Numbered from the stretch's first letter, positions 1 to 9,190 are shown. The stretch: 64,000 nt of DNA from CBDCXE01 sp965223725 [NCBI: Nitrospinota bacterium] (GCA_965223725.1 CBDCXE010000005.1:687984-751983), one strand, 5' to 3'. Numbers and translations: made by a program. The notes: generated by a model from the letters alone, not told the origin.

Positions 1-433
1 GGTTGTAAAATTCATAAATCGCGACCCCGGTAATCAGTGGAACAATCAGAACAATAGCCAGAATATAAAACCTGGTCTCTGGTAAAAACCCCTGAAACGG
101 CTTCTTGATATGAATCTTTTTGGACAGCCAGTTCGCAAAATCGATAATCAATCCCAGCGGGCAGACCCATCCGCAAAACGCGCGGCCACCCACAATCAGA
201 TAAAACCCGGTTATCAAAACAGCCCCTATGACCGCCGTTTTATACAGCCCGCCAGTCGCAAAAAATGATTGAAGCGCCATCAACGGATCTGTCAATGGTA
301 TAACGCCCAGAAAGAGCGAGCCGGAATAATTGCCAGTGAGGATATTTTGTTTGCCCCATGCAGAGATAACAAACAGCGCAAGGATGAGAAATGCGGCGCT
401 CCTGCGAAGGAACCACCATTTACCATATCTCAT
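1..433 (-). CDS. napH: NapH, quinol-dehydrogenase ferredoxin-type membrane subunit (partial, 3' end off window)
   Basis: Reading leftwards from the ATG at 433 gives about 144 codons of a polytopic membrane protein beginning MRYGKWWFLRRS, with hydrophobic segments at roughly residues 10-25, 60-80 and 120-140. It has the NapH/NosR/CcoG-type motif FCGWVCPLG near residue 90. NapH with NapG passes electrons from quinol to the periplasmic nitrate reductase in napGH-type systems. The start codon overlaps the napG stop as ATGA, which indicates translational coupling. The C-terminal [4Fe-4S] cysteine motifs expected of the family would lie beyond base 1 and are not visible. The family call rests on the motif plus the napA-napG context. 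Confidence 0.9.
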   Translation of the reverse strand, partial: MRYGKWWFLRRSAAFLILALFVISAWGKQNILTGNYSGSLFLGVIPLTDPLMALQSFFATGGLYKTAVIGAVLITGFYLIVGGRAFCGWVCPLGLIIDFANWLSKKIHIKKPFQGFLPETRFYILAIVLIVPLITGVAIYEFYN

Positions 434-1164
434 AGCCGTTCTTCCTCCCAGCCTATGCGATAATGTTTACCCAGTTCACCCTTGACGGTCTCAAGGTCCA
501 AGACCCTGATCGCCGGCTTGTCGAGAATGCAAGCGTGCTCGCATTTGCCGCAGCCGGTGCACGCGTCGGAGTGAACCACAGGCTCAAATATCGCATGTTT
601 GCCGGTACGCTCGTTAACCCAATATTCCAGGGTCAACGCCTTGCCCATAACAGGGCATACATTGAAACAAACCTCACATCGAAACCCTTGCAGGGCGATA
701 CAGTTTTCCCGGTCGGTAACAATGGCAAGCCCCATTCTGGACTCCGTAATATCAGTTAGCTTCTTATCCAGCGCTCCACTTGGACAAGCAGCCACACACG
801 GAATATCCTGGCACATATAGCAAGGAATCTTCCTGGAAATGATATACGGAGTACCAGGGGCCACGCCACTTCCCGGCTCGGCCATAATAATGGAATCGTA
901 TGGACAAGATTGTATGCACTGTCCACACTTGATGCATCGGGAAATGAACTCATTCTCCTGTAAGGCGCCCGGGGGCCGTTGCGCATAGGCGCGCTTCGGC
1001 TCCCCCAGCGATACTAAACTAACAGCCGCAACGCCAGTCATGGCGCCTAGAATGCGTCCTGCGGATAAAAAATCTCTCCTGTTAACGCTATCCGGCTGTC
1101 TGTGCGCTCCACCCTCGGAGTTCGAATCATGTTCGCTCACAATGTCGGTCACTGTCTCGGGCAT
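430..1164 (-). CDS. napG: NapG, periplasmic ferredoxin-type electron-transfer protein
   Basis: 244 residues. A twin-arginine signal (NRRDFLSAGRILGAM) at residues 28-45 predicts Tat export of a folded iron-sulfur protein. Four [4Fe-4S] cysteine motifs follow in order: CIKCGQCIQSCP, CYMCQDIPCVAACP, CEVCFNVCP and CTGCGKCEHAC. This is the NapG pattern. Known role: it works with membrane NapH to deliver electrons from quinol to NapA, independently of NapC. It starts 25 bases after the napA stop with a GGAAA ribosome site, and its stop overlaps the napH start. No defect is seen. Confidence 0.95.
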   Translation of the reverse strand: MPETVTDIVSEHDSNSEGGAHRQPDSVNRRDFLSAGRILGAMTGVAAVSLVSLGEPKRAYAQRPPGALQENEFISRCIKCGQCIQSCPYDSIIMAEPGSGVAPGTPYIISRKIPCYMCQDIPCVAACPSGALDKKLTDITESRMGLAIVTDRENCIALQGFRCEVCFNVCPVMGKALTLEYWVNERTGKHAIFEPVVHSDACTGCGKCEHACILDKPAIRVLDLETVKGELGKHYRIGWEEERL

Positions 1165-1189
1165 TAGATTTCCAGACTATTTAAATGGC

Positions 1190-3655
1190 CTAGATTTTCA
1201 CAATCTTAACAGCGCACTTTTTGAAATCACTCTGCTTTGAAATAGGGCAGGTGGCGTCCAGTGTCGCTTTGTTAATCAGTATGCTTTCATCGAACCAGGG
1301 CACAAACACAAGCCCTTTGGGAACCTTGTTTCGACCGTTGATAGCGGCGCGGGCAGTTATACTGCCACGACGTGATTCGACCTTAACAAGATCATTGTTC
1401 TTAATACCAAACGCTTTGGCGTCTTCCTCATGGATAGACACATCCGCATCAGGGATCGCACGGTGCAATTCCGGAACACGCCTTGTCATAGTGCCAGAAT
1501 GCCAATGCTCCAGATAACGCCCGGTGGTTAACCAGAAAGGGTATTCCTTGTCTGGAGATTCCGCGGCCACCGCATATGGACGGAGCCAGATATTGGCTTT
1601 GTTTTCGGACTTCTTGTTGCCGTAGAAAGATACGCCTTCGCCAGCTTTCACATAGGAGTCATAGCCTTCTCTGTAACGCCACTGCGTTTCCTTGCCGTTG
1701 ACAACCGGCCATCGGAGCCCACGCACCTGATGGTATGTGTCAAAAGGAGCAAGATCATGACCTTTACCGTTGCCAAATGTCCGATATTCTTCCCAAAGCG
1801 CTTTCTGGATATAGAACCCAAAATGATCCGCTTCATCATTCATACCGCCCTCCTTTTTGGCGCCTGGCGCAAGTCGGGCGAACATATGATCATAAATGGT
1901 CTTGCCTTTCAGGTCAGGACGTTTGGCTATCAGCTCCTTGTCCCATACATCTTCCAGTTTGAAGCGTTTGGCGAACTCAGCAAACTGCCACAGGTCAGAC
2001 CTTCGGTCATCGTTAACTTTCACCTGCTGACGCCAGAACTGGGTTCTTCTTTCGGCGTTACCATAAGCGCCCTCTTTTTCGAATATCATCGCAGTCGGCA
2101 ATACTACATCGGCCATCGCCGTGGAAGCGCTGGGATAGATTTCGCTTACGATGATAAAGTTTTCCGGATCGCGAGCGGCAGTCATCCATCTATGAAGGTT
2201 AGGATAATCCTGGAACGCGTTGGCGCAGGACACCCAAAGAATATTGACTTTTTTGTCTTCCAGGTGGCGCATCATCTTGACTGCGTGGGTGCCAACCTTT
2301 GGGTTGATTGTCCCCTCCGGCAGATCCCAGATCTTTTCTGCCAGATCACGATGCTCTTTTTTCTTGACCACCATGTCCGCCGGGAGCCGGTGGGCGAATG
2401 TGCCAACCTCCCGCGCGGTGCCGCATGCGGATGGTTGGCCAGTCAGTGAGAATGGTCCGCTGCCTGGCATGGAAATCTTGCCGGTCAGCAGATGGATTAC
2501 ATAGATCAGCTCGTTCATCCATGTGCCGCGGGTATGCTGGTTCACGCCCATGGTCCACAGCGACATCACTTTTTTCTTCGGATCCGCATACTCCTTGGCC
2601 AGGGCGAGCAGTTGCTTCTCGCTGACGCCGGACAGCTTGCTGACATATTCGAGGGTGTAAGGTTCGACATGTTTTTTCAACGCTTCGAAATCGGTAAACT
2701 GACCGGAGCCGGCTTTGCCTCTGTCCTTGGCGTTTTTCTCTAAAACATGTTCCGCTCTCAAGCCATAACCGATGTCGGTCGGGCCTACCTTGAAATTGCA
2801 ATGCTTCTCGATGAATTCCTTGTCGTACGCTTCGTTTTTGATAATGTAGTGAGCGATATAGTTAGCGATCGCCAAATCTGTTTGTGGAGCGAAAACCAGC
2901 ACTTCATCCGCCACGTCACCTGACCGGTTGTCGAAGGTTGTCAAATGATGATATTTGACATGCTGATTCGACAGCTTTCTGTTGCTAAGCCGGCTGAACA
3001 GCACCGGATGCATCTCCGCCATGTTCGAGCCCCATGTGACGAATGTGTCCGCATGTTCGAAATCGTCATAACAGCCCATCGGCTCATCTATTCCGAAAGT
3101 TTGCATAAAGCCTGCGACGGCGGATGCCATGCAATGCCTTGCGTTCGGGTCTATATTGTTAGAGCGGAAGCCTGCCTTCCACAGCTTGACTGCGGCGTAA
3201 CCTTCCCATACGGTCCATTGACCAGAGCCAAACATTGCGATTCCTTCCGGGCCTTTTTTAGCCAGTGTTTCCCTGAATTTTTTTTCCATCAGGTCGTATG
3301 CCTGTTCCCACGATACTTCTGTAAGCTCTCCATTTTTACTGAATTTGCCGTTGGCCATGCGTACCAGTGGTTTTGTGAGCCTGTCTTTACCGTACTGGAT
3401 CTTCGAAAGAAAATATCCTTTCACACATTGTATGCCACGATTGACTGGCGCTTCCGGGTCGCCGGTGGTCGCCACCACCCGGTTGTCTTTTGTGCCGATG
3501 AGCACCCCACAACCGGTGCCGCAAAAGCGGCAAGCGCCTTTGTCCCATTTAATACCGGTGTCGTCCGCGGCCTTTGCCATCACGGGGACGCCAGCCGCCG
3601 CCATCGCCGCGGCCGCTGCCGATGATTTAATAAAAGTCCTCCTGGATAAATCCAT
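1190..3655 (-). CDS. napA: NapA, periplasmic nitrate reductase catalytic subunit
   Basis: 821 residues, normal for NapA. The N-terminus carries a Tat signal ([19 protein letters not shown]), followed by the [4Fe-4S] motif [10 protein letters not shown] with the fourth Cys in GIQCVKGYF. The molybdenum-ligand Cys lies in [10 protein letters not shown]. The molybdopterin domains continue to the C-terminal LVFVPWFDE region typical of NapA. It reduces nitrate to nitrite in the periplasm using Mo-bis-MGD. An AAGGGG ribosome site lies about 7 bases upstream of the ATG. It sits between napD (its Tat-proofreading chaperone) and napG. A membrane-bound NarG or an assimilatory reductase are the alternatives, but the napD and napG neighbours settle it. 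Confidence 0.97.
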   Translation of the reverse strand: MDLSRRTFIKSSAAAAAMAAAGVPVMAKAADDTGIKWDKGACRFCGTGCGVLIGTKDNRVVATTGDPEAPVNRGIQCVKGYFLSKIQYGKDRLTKPLVRMANGKFSKNGELTEVSWEQAYDLMEKKFRETLAKKGPEGIAMFGSGQWTVWEGYAAVKLWKAGFRSNNIDPNARHCMASAVAGFMQTFGIDEPMGCYDDFEHADTFVTWGSNMAEMHPVLFSRLSNRKLSNQHVKYHHLTTFDNRSGDVADEVLVFAPQTDLAIANYIAHYIIKNEAYDKEFIEKHCNFKVGPTDIGYGLRAEHVLEKNAKDRGKAGSGQFTDFEALKKHVEPYTLEYVSKLSGVSEKQLLALAKEYADPKKKVMSLWTMGVNQHTRGTWMNELIYVIHLLTGKISMPGSGPFSLTGQPSACGTAREVGTFAHRLPADMVVKKKEHRDLAEKIWDLPEGTINPKVGTHAVKMMRHLEDKKVNILWVSCANAFQDYPNLHRWMTAARDPENFIIVSEIYPSASTAMADVVLPTAMIFEKEGAYGNAERRTQFWRQQVKVNDDRRSDLWQFAEFAKRFKLEDVWDKELIAKRPDLKGKTIYDHMFARLAPGAKKEGGMNDEADHFGFYIQKALWEEYRTFGNGKGHDLAPFDTYHQVRGLRWPVVNGKETQWRYREGYDSYVKAGEGVSFYGNKKSENKANIWLRPYAVAAESPDKEYPFWLTTGRYLEHWHSGTMTRRVPELHRAIPDADVSIHEEDAKAFGIKNNDLVKVESRRGSITARAAINGRNKVPKGLVFVPWFDESILINKATLDATCPISKQSDFKKCAVKIVKI

Positions 3656-3707
3656 TTTTCTACCCCTTGTAAAATTAAACTGTTTTATAAAACCCTATAA
3701 CTTCTTT

Positions 3708-4007
3708 CTAATTAACCAACTTTGTTTTTTGTATTTGTATCGGTTCCTGGTCCATCACATCTATCATTCTGTCGACTTCTTCTTCGAAATGGTGGTACGC
3801 CATGGTGACTGCGACTACTCCGTCGACACCATTGATCTCGCTCACCGCGTCGACTTCTTCACCGGTTGTCTCGCGCTCCATCACTGCGATAATTTTTCCG
3901 TTGTCCAAAGTTTTATGCACTTCCATCCCGTCGAAACTGTTTAAAAACTGCAGGACGATTTCTGTCTTCTGGGGGATGGTTATTATCACCAAACCGGAAA
4001 TATTCAT
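3708..4007 (-). CDS. napD: NapD, chaperone for NapA maturation and export
   Basis: 99 residues beginning MNISGLVIITIPQ, the NapD ferredoxin-like fold pattern: an N-terminal beta strand with small residues, the central GKIIAVMER strand and the VDGVVAVTMAYHHFE strand. Family role: binds the Tat signal peptide of NapA and prevents early export before molybdenum-cofactor insertion. The gene lies 21 bases after the beta-propeller gene and 52 bases before napA, all on the minus strand, so it is almost certainly co-transcribed with them. The last ~15 residues are polar and may be a free tail. Confidence 0.9.
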   Translation of the reverse strand: MNISGLVIITIPQKTEIVLQFLNSFDGMEVHKTLDNGKIIAVMERETTGEEVDAVSEINGVDGVVAVTMAYHHFEEEVDRMIDVMDQEPIQIQKTKLVN

Positions 4008-4028
4008 ATATTTATCATCGCCTCCTTA

Positions 4029-5000
4029 TTAATTAGCTGTTAAATATTTACTTATATTAGTTTTGTATATTTCGCCATTATTTGAACTGGAGAAAAGAGA
4101 TTTATCCTGATAAGCCAAAGCGCCCACCACAGTAGATGATCCTTTTATGGTCGCTATTTCAATCTGGTTATCCAACGAAAATATTGAGATTTCTTTTTCG
4201 CTTGTGGTGGATATGGCAAGTTTGTTGTCAGCTATGATCACAGCGTAAATATAGGTAAAGTCCTTGTGCAGCTCCAAATACAATTCTTTCTCCAGGTCCC
4301 AATACAAAAGACGCCTATCCTTGGAACCGCTTAGCAGGTTTTTGCCATCGGCGCTCCACGATATGGAATAGATACCATCTTTGTGCCCCCGTAAGGTCTT
4401 TACTTTTTCCCCATTCCTGCTATTGCGTATATAGATTCTGCTGTCGTTGCTGCCGGTGGCGAACAGCGCCCCGTCCGGGCTGGCTACTATGGTTTTGATG
4501 GAATCCCAATTGGCCTTTATTTTCCATATTTGTTTAAGCTCCGGTATCACCAACGAATAGACAGAGCCGTTGACTGTGGATAGCAGGATGTTTTCAGAGC
4601 TTGTAAACACGGCAGAGTAAGAGTGGGCCTCTGGTATTTTAAAAGTGGAGATGACTTTTAGGTGATTATCGAAAAGTGTAAGCTCTCCACCGGATGAAGT
4701 GGCCGCGACATATCCTTTGACAGGCTCGCAGGTTACAAAATAGACGCTGGGCGAATGCTTGCCGGTTGGAAAATCGATTTCACTGTAAGCGTATTCTTTA
4801 GTAATAGCCCCGTCCAGTGCGGAAATAGTTCTTAGCACACCATCGCTTGCGGCCGCATATAGCGAGTCTCCGCAAATTGCAATGGAGTTTACAAATGAGT
4901 CGATCTTGTAATACGGCTTGTTGTTTGTTTCCTGGGCGGTGGCGGCGAAAGCCGTCATCAGAAACATCGATAGTGCAACGGCTGCTATATTACGCTTCAT
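4029..5000 (-). CDS. napL: NapL-like periplasmic beta-propeller protein
   Basis: About 323 residues from the ATG at 5000, chosen because it has an AAGGA site and opens directly into a signal peptide (MKRNIAAVALSMFLMTAFAA, cleavage near TAQ). The mature part is a string of WD40-like blades; the clearest are near residues 200-235 (LFATGSNDSRIYIRN and ISWSADGKNLLSGSKDRRLL). It is the first gene of the nap cluster. In epsilon-proteobacterial nap operons a periplasmic WD40-like NapL of similar size is present, so this is the likely counterpart. Its exact function there is not settled, and I assign the symbol on fold and context only. A generic WD40 protein is the alternative. Confidence 0.65.
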   Translation of the reverse strand: MKRNIAAVALSMFLMTAFAATAQETNNKPYYKIDSFVNSIAICGDSLYAAASDGVLRTISALDGAITKEYAYSEIDFPTGKHSPSVYFVTCEPVKGYVAATSSGGELTLFDNHLKVISTFKIPEAHSYSAVFTSSENILLSTVNGSVYSLVIPELKQIWKIKANWDSIKTIVASPDGALFATGSNDSRIYIRNSRNGEKVKTLRGHKDGIYSISWSADGKNLLSGSKDRRLLYWDLEKELYLELHKDFTYIYAVIIADNKLAISTTSEKEISIFSLDNQIEIATIKGSSTVVGALAYQDKSLFSSSNNGEIYKTNISKYLTAN

Positions 5001-5131
5001 TTTCAGCTTATCCTTGATTTCCAAGCGTGTATACTTATGGCGCTTGATAAGCAATTCCCTATTTAATTTTGTGTATTATCAATTTTGACCATGTTTATGT
5101 GGTAAATAAATAGAGTCAGGCACACTTTGTT

Positions 5132-5174
5132 TATAGGGGTTTACCCCATATTTATATAGGGGTTTGCACCTATA
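5132..5174. promoter_or_regulatory. Two tandem palindromes upstream of the nap genes
   Basis: Site 1 (5132-5151) reads TATAGGGGTTTACCCCATAT; site 2 (5155-5174) reads TATAGGGGTTTGCACCTATA. Both have outer half-sites TATAGG and CC(TA/AT)-type, and both share the 11-base core TATAGGGGTTT. Their centres are exactly 23 bp apart, about two helical turns. They lie between the LuxR-type regulator gene and the first nap gene, about 130-170 bases upstream of that gene's start codon. The G-run/C-run palindrome is the kind of site used by NarL/NreC-family regulators. That the neighbouring regulator binds here is inference. Confidence 0.6.
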
Positions 5175-5230
5175 TGGATCGTCGCAATTTCAAGTAGCGC
5201 AGCAAAGGGGCCTTGGAGGGGGCTGGATTA

Positions 5231-5890
5231 TTAAAGCAAGTGTTTGTTTTTATAGGCAAACAGGAATATCTGGTTACGTCCTTCAAGGCCTAGTTTCTTC
5301 TTGATATTTGTCCTGTGGTTCTCTACGGTTTTGTGACTGATACACATTTGGCTGGCAATTTCTTTGTTTGTATAGCTTTCCGAGATCAGTTTCAGCACAT
5401 CCCGTTCAGTGGGGGTGATTAATTTAAATGCGGGGTTTTCCTCAGTAAATGTATGGAGCTCTTTTTCTCTTTCAATCAGATATTCTGTGAGGGTAGGGCT
5501 GATATAGTACTTCCCGTTTGCCACCGCATTCAATCCTTCCAGCAATTCATCTTCAGTATTTTCTTTTGGGATGTACCCTTTCACTCCCGCGTCGATCGCC
5601 TCGTTGAAATATCCCCGCTCCTTATAAGCGGTCAGGATCATAAAATCTGTTTTAGTTCGCTTTTTATGGGCCTCCTTCATTACTTCGAAGCCTGTTAATT
5701 CTGGCATAGAAAGATCAAGCAACGCTATGACAGGTTTATGTTCCAGGATTGCATCCAGCGCCTGTCTGCCATCCGACGCTTTGCACACGATCTCAAACGA
5801 TCCGTCAGTCTCTATAAGATCGACCAGACCGCGCAGAAATATCGGATGATCGTCCGCCACCAGGATCTGTACCTTTTTATTTTCCGACAT
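5231..5890 (-). CDS. LuxR/NarL-family response regulator, partner of the c-haem sensor kinase
   Basis: 219 residues. The N-terminal receiver has the acidic pocket (VADDHPIF), the phosphoacceptor Asp in LLDLSMPELTG near residue 57, and the conserved Thr and Lys (ILTAYKER; GYIPKENTEDE). The C-terminal LuxR-type helix-turn-helix is LTPTERDVLKLISESYTNKE through TVENHRTNIKKKLG. The start overlaps the end of the sensor-kinase gene by 14 bases, so the two form a pair. Downstream on the same strand are the tandem palindromes and the nap genes. Control of nitrate respiration is inferred from position. Confidence 0.9.
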   Translation of the reverse strand: MSENKKVQILVADDHPIFLRGLVDLIETDGSFEIVCKASDGRQALDAILEHKPVIALLDLSMPELTGFEVMKEAHKKRTKTDFMILTAYKERGYFNEAIDAGVKGYIPKENTEDELLEGLNAVANGKYYISPTLTEYLIEREKELHTFTEENPAFKLITPTERDVLKLISESYTNKEIASQMCISHKTVENHRTNIKKKLGLEGRNQIFLFAYKNKHLL

Positions 5891-7547
5891 TTTCTTTTAC
5901 CATTGGGGCCAATATGGTCATCGTTGTTCCCGCTCCTTGCTCCGACTCTATGTGGAGCTTTCCACCCAGGATCCTGACCCTTTCGGAAATACCAACCAAT
6001 CCCAATCCCTTTTTTTGATGGGAGTTGGACCTCATGGCGCCCACATCAAACCCTTTACCTGTATCCGTTATGGTCACTTTAATGTTTTCATCCTCTCTGG
6101 TCATCTCAATAGTCGCATTTTTGGCTTCAGAATGCCTGACTAAATTATTCAAGCTCTCTTGTATAATTCTGAACAGATGGATTTCAAGCCCTTTTTTTAA
6201 CGAATCACTATCTATATCGACATTGCTTTTGATATTCACATCAAAGGAGTTTGACAGCCTTTCGATGATCGATTCCACAGCGCCCTTGAGCCCCAGTTTA
6301 TCAAGCTGGTGCGGGTGTAAATCGTAAGCGATTTCCCTCACTTCATCTATCGACTCTTGCGAAACCTCCGACACCTGACCCAGGACTGTATGGATATCTT
6401 TATCACTGTCGGTCATTTTCAGGCATTTTCTAATACCGTTTTTTATTACCAACAGGTTTTGGATATGACCATCATGAAGCGATGACGCTATTCTTTTACG
6501 CTCGCGCTCTTGCGATTCAACCATCTTCCTGGAGTAATCTTCAATTTTCAGCTGTGCCTGTTTACGATCGGTGATCTCCCGGATGGCTGCGGTTACAAAT
6601 CGCTCGTTACGCCCAATGATGGTCTCTTCCAAACGCAACTCCAGCGGAAAAATGGAGCCATCTTTCCTGACACCTTCCAGCTCGATTCGTTTTCCAATAA
6701 TTGTTTTATCACCCTTTTCTGAATATCGTTTCATCCCGTTTCGATGACGCTCTTTATATTTTTCCGGGATCAGTATTTCGATTTTAGCGCCCAGCAGCTC
6801 TTCTTCCTTATACCCGAAAATATTGCAAAGCTCCTGATTCAGAAAATGTATATAAGAGTCGGAATCGGCCACAACAATGCCTTCGCCCACGGTTTTCATA
6901 ATTGTTTTTGTTCGATTCTCCGATTCACGGAGATATTTAACGGATCTGTAAAGCCCGTACCCGATCACAAGCAGCAGGACAAAGGATAGTATTGCGCTTC
7001 TGAAACTATTGTAAAACATGTTTGCCTGCAATTTTTTCAAACCGTCTTTCGAATGGATGACTTCCACTAGGCCTATTACATGCCCCAAGGGCAGTGGCGT
7101 GCTGAAATCACCTGGAACATGATGGCAATCCTGGCATCGTTTTGTGACTTTCAAAGGATGTAAAGAGTAAAATGATTCATCGGTCTCCCAGGTTTTTGAT
7201 TTTCCATTAATAAGCATATCGGTTTCCCGTTTGCCCACAGGAAGCTTATCCGGCCGAACACCATACTGCATATCGATCGCTTCACTGCGAATCAGCCTGA
7301 TAACGTGGCCCCCCTGCTTGTTCAGCGATTTCACATGCTCCTCGATGGCGCCACCGCCGATATCAGAAGAGAGGATAATTTTGATTATTGCGTCGTTGAT
7401 ATATTCCGCGTCCTTCATGGCGGCGTCCTTTGCGCGGATTTCAGACCGGGCCAGGTCATCATAATACTCCCATACTTCCAGCATCAGCAATGTGACAAAC
7501 AGCAACACTCCCAAAATGATAAAGCTGTTCTCTGAAATGGATTTCAT
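5877..7547 (-). CDS. Membrane sensor histidine kinase with periplasmic c-type haem motif
   Basis: 556 residues. Transmembrane segments lie at about 9-24 and 185-200, enclosing a periplasmic domain of about 155 residues. That domain contains a haem c attachment motif, CQDCHH, near residues 138-143, in the style of DUF3365/Tll0287-like sensor domains. Next comes a PAS domain (about 215-335), a HisKA_3 dimerisation region with the phosphoacceptor in RIASSLHDGHIQN (about 363), and a HATPase domain ending in KGLGLVGISERV. The H-box is slightly unusual: IQN replaces the common (I/L)GQ. The covalent haem suggests sensing of redox state, oxygen, NO or a related ligand. The link to nap is by position. 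Confidence 0.88.
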   Translation of the reverse strand: MKSISENSFIILGVLLFVTLLMLEVWEYYDDLARSEIRAKDAAMKDAEYINDAIIKIILSSDIGGGAIEEHVKSLNKQGGHVIRLIRSEAIDMQYGVRPDKLPVGKRETDMLINGKSKTWETDESFYSLHPLKVTKRCQDCHHVPGDFSTPLPLGHVIGLVEVIHSKDGLKKLQANMFYNSFRSAILSFVLLLVIGYGLYRSVKYLRESENRTKTIMKTVGEGIVVADSDSYIHFLNQELCNIFGYKEEELLGAKIEILIPEKYKERHRNGMKRYSEKGDKTIIGKRIELEGVRKDGSIFPLELRLEETIIGRNERFVTAAIREITDRKQAQLKIEDYSRKMVESQERERKRIASSLHDGHIQNLLVIKNGIRKCLKMTDSDKDIHTVLGQVSEVSQESIDEVREIAYDLHPHQLDKLGLKGAVESIIERLSNSFDVNIKSNVDIDSDSLKKGLEIHLFRIIQESLNNLVRHSEAKNATIEMTREDENIKVTITDTGKGFDVGAMRSNSHQKKGLGLVGISERVRILGGKLHIESEQGAGTTMTILAPMVKENVGK

Positions 7548-7564
7548 AACTGCCCCTGTTTTAT

Positions 7565-7601
7565 CCGATGCAATTTATTATAATACAACGAATCGCATCG
7601 G
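7565..7601. promoter_or_regulatory. Inverted repeat flanking an AT-rich promoter-like core
   Basis: Seven-base arms CCGATGC (7565-7571) and GCATCGG (7595-7601) surround a 23-base AT-rich centre that contains TTATAAT on the plus strand and the matching ATTATAA on the minus strand. The element lies just upstream of the sensor-kinase start at 7547. It may be an operator around that gene's promoter, or simply a hairpin in the leader. No terminator-like T run follows on either strand. Confidence 0.35.
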
Positions 7602-7682
7602 CTTATTCACAATGAAAGCCGTACAGTTGTTAACAAGAATCTGACGCCAGGAGGGGCAGGGCGGTGATATTGGGCGTCGTGG

Positions 7683-8459
7683 CTACCTTGCTTTTACCGC
7701 CTCTATATTCGCGGATATTATATATTCCCTGAAATCTTCAAACTTGGCGCCCTTGTCCTGAATGCGTATATCGGAAAATCCAGCGCTATCCAGCATGCTT
7801 TCAATTTCACTGGCAAATATGGCCCCGGAAATACACGCAGAATAGAGAGCCGAGTCGTTGCGCATCTCATCCGGCATTTCGGCGATGGCGACAATATCCG
7901 ATATGGCCAATCGTCCGCCAACTTTCAGCACACGAAACGCCTCATCAAATACGCGTTGCTTATCTGGCGATAGGTTGATGACACAGTTGGACATGATCAC
8001 ATCTATTGTTCCGTCAGCCACCGGAATATTTTCGATTTCACCCAAACGAAACTCAACATTCGTATGGCCGCCATCTTCCGCGTTGGAGCGTGCTTTGCTT
8101 AACATCTGCGGTGTCATATCCACACCGATAACCTTGCCCGTAGCTCCAACCTGAGTTGCGGCTAGAAAGCAATCAATCCCGGCGCCTGACCCCAGGTCCA
8201 GAACAGTTTCGCCTTCTTTAAGGTTGGCGATTGCCTGCGGGTTACCACAGCCTAGCCCCAGATTGGCGCCTTCTGGCAATGCTTTAAGCTCCTCCGCGGA
8301 ATAGCCTATATATTGGGATTTGGCCTCGGTCTCGGTAGGGCCGCAGCAGGCCGATGTCGGCGCGCAACCACAATCGTCTGTCGAGCTTGCTATGGTTACA
8401 ATATCGGCATATGTATCACGCACATTGTTGCGTACTTTATCTTTATTAGTCTCGGTCAT
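7683..8459 (-). CDS. arsM: Arsenite S-adenosylmethionine methyltransferase
   Basis: 258 residues. The N-terminal cysteine-rich stretch (DDCGCAPTSACCGP) and the family signature ANLGLGCGNP come before the SAM-binding motif DLGSGAGID. GVDMTPQMLSKAR and SNCVINLSPDK follow, the latter holding a Cys conserved for As(III) binding. This is the short bacterial ArsM form. It methylates arsenite, giving volatile or exported methylarsenicals. No arsR, arsB or arsC is adjacent. The next gene on the same strand (ankyrin protein) ends 28 bases upstream, so the two may share a transcript. Confidence 0.9.
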   Translation of the reverse strand: MTETNKDKVRNNVRDTYADIVTIASSTDDCGCAPTSACCGPTETEAKSQYIGYSAEELKALPEGANLGLGCGNPQAIANLKEGETVLDLGSGAGIDCFLAATQVGATGKVIGVDMTPQMLSKARSNAEDGGHTNVEFRLGEIENIPVADGTIDVIMSNCVINLSPDKQRVFDEAFRVLKVGGRLAISDIVAIAEMPDEMRNDSALYSACISGAIFASEIESMLDSAGFSDIRIQDKGAKFEDFREYIISANIEAVKAR

Positions 8460-8487
8460 TTGTCAGTTTTTATACTCCGTAACTAGA

Positions 8488-9045
8488 TTAATATAAGCTT
8501 GGTGTGTTACTTGTCGATTTGCCCAGTTCTGCAATAGCACGTTTATGTCCTTTTCTTTTAGCCCAGTCCATAGCTGTCAGGCCACCATTATCTTTGGCGT
8601 TGATATTTGCGCCGCTGTCCAACAGGATGCGCACTGCACGGGGATTGCCATGCTTCGCGGCATGGGTCAGGGCTGTGCGTCCGTTGGAATCTTTCGCTTC
8701 CAGATTAGCGTTAAAGCTGACCAGAACCTGAACAGCCTTCGGATTACCCCGCTCGGCGGCCATCATCAGAGCTGTGCGTCCACTTTTATCAGCGGCGTTG
8801 ATATTGGCTCCATTCTCCAGCAGCACACGGCAAGCCCGTGGATTTCCTGCATTGGCGGCATGGATAAGCGCGGTGAAACCTTGGTTGTCTTTATAATTTG
8901 GATCTACGCCGTTTTCCAAATATTTTCTGACTTTTTCCGGTTTGCCATCTTTTGCAGCACGTAACAATTTCTCTGAATTACCGGCAAATGATGCTATTGA
9001 AGTAGTGAAAATAAAAAGCAGGGTAATAGTAAAGGTTTTATACAT
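8488..9045 (-). CDS. Secreted ankyrin-repeat protein
   Basis: 185 residues from the ATG at 9045, which has a strong AAAGGAG site 7 bases upstream. A signal peptide (MYKTFTITLLFIFTTSIA) is cleaved near SFAG. The mature protein is four to five consecutive 33-residue ankyrin repeats of the form NGRTALTHAAKHGNPRAVR, with unusually regular NP in the turn between helices. It ends with a Ser/Thr-rich tail. Periplasmic ankyrin proteins of this size are known in bacteria, but there is no specific function to assign. It precedes arsM on the same strand. Confidence 0.8.
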   Translation of the reverse strand: MYKTFTITLLFIFTTSIASFAGNSEKLLRAAKDGKPEKVRKYLENGVDPNYKDNQGFTALIHAANAGNPRACRVLLENGANINAADKSGRTALMMAAERGNPKAVQVLVSFNANLEAKDSNGRTALTHAAKHGNPRAVRILLDSGANINAKDNGGLTAMDWAKRKGHKRAIAELGKSTSNTPSLY

Positions 9046-9190
9046 CAACGTCTCCTTTATTACAGTAAATTGTATCTCTCATGAATTATACTTTATTGGT
9101 TGATAAAATACAGGAGAAAAGGGCTTGTTCTAAAATGTAAACAGCTTCACATTGCCAAGTTAACATAACATATCTTATCGGAACCAAAGT

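Noticed and set aside
5055-5131. FNR/NNR-type box (TTGAT-N4-ATCAA) upstream of the nap genes
   Set aside because: The closest match, GGTCAAAATTGATA on the minus strand, has the half-sites in the wrong order and spacing.
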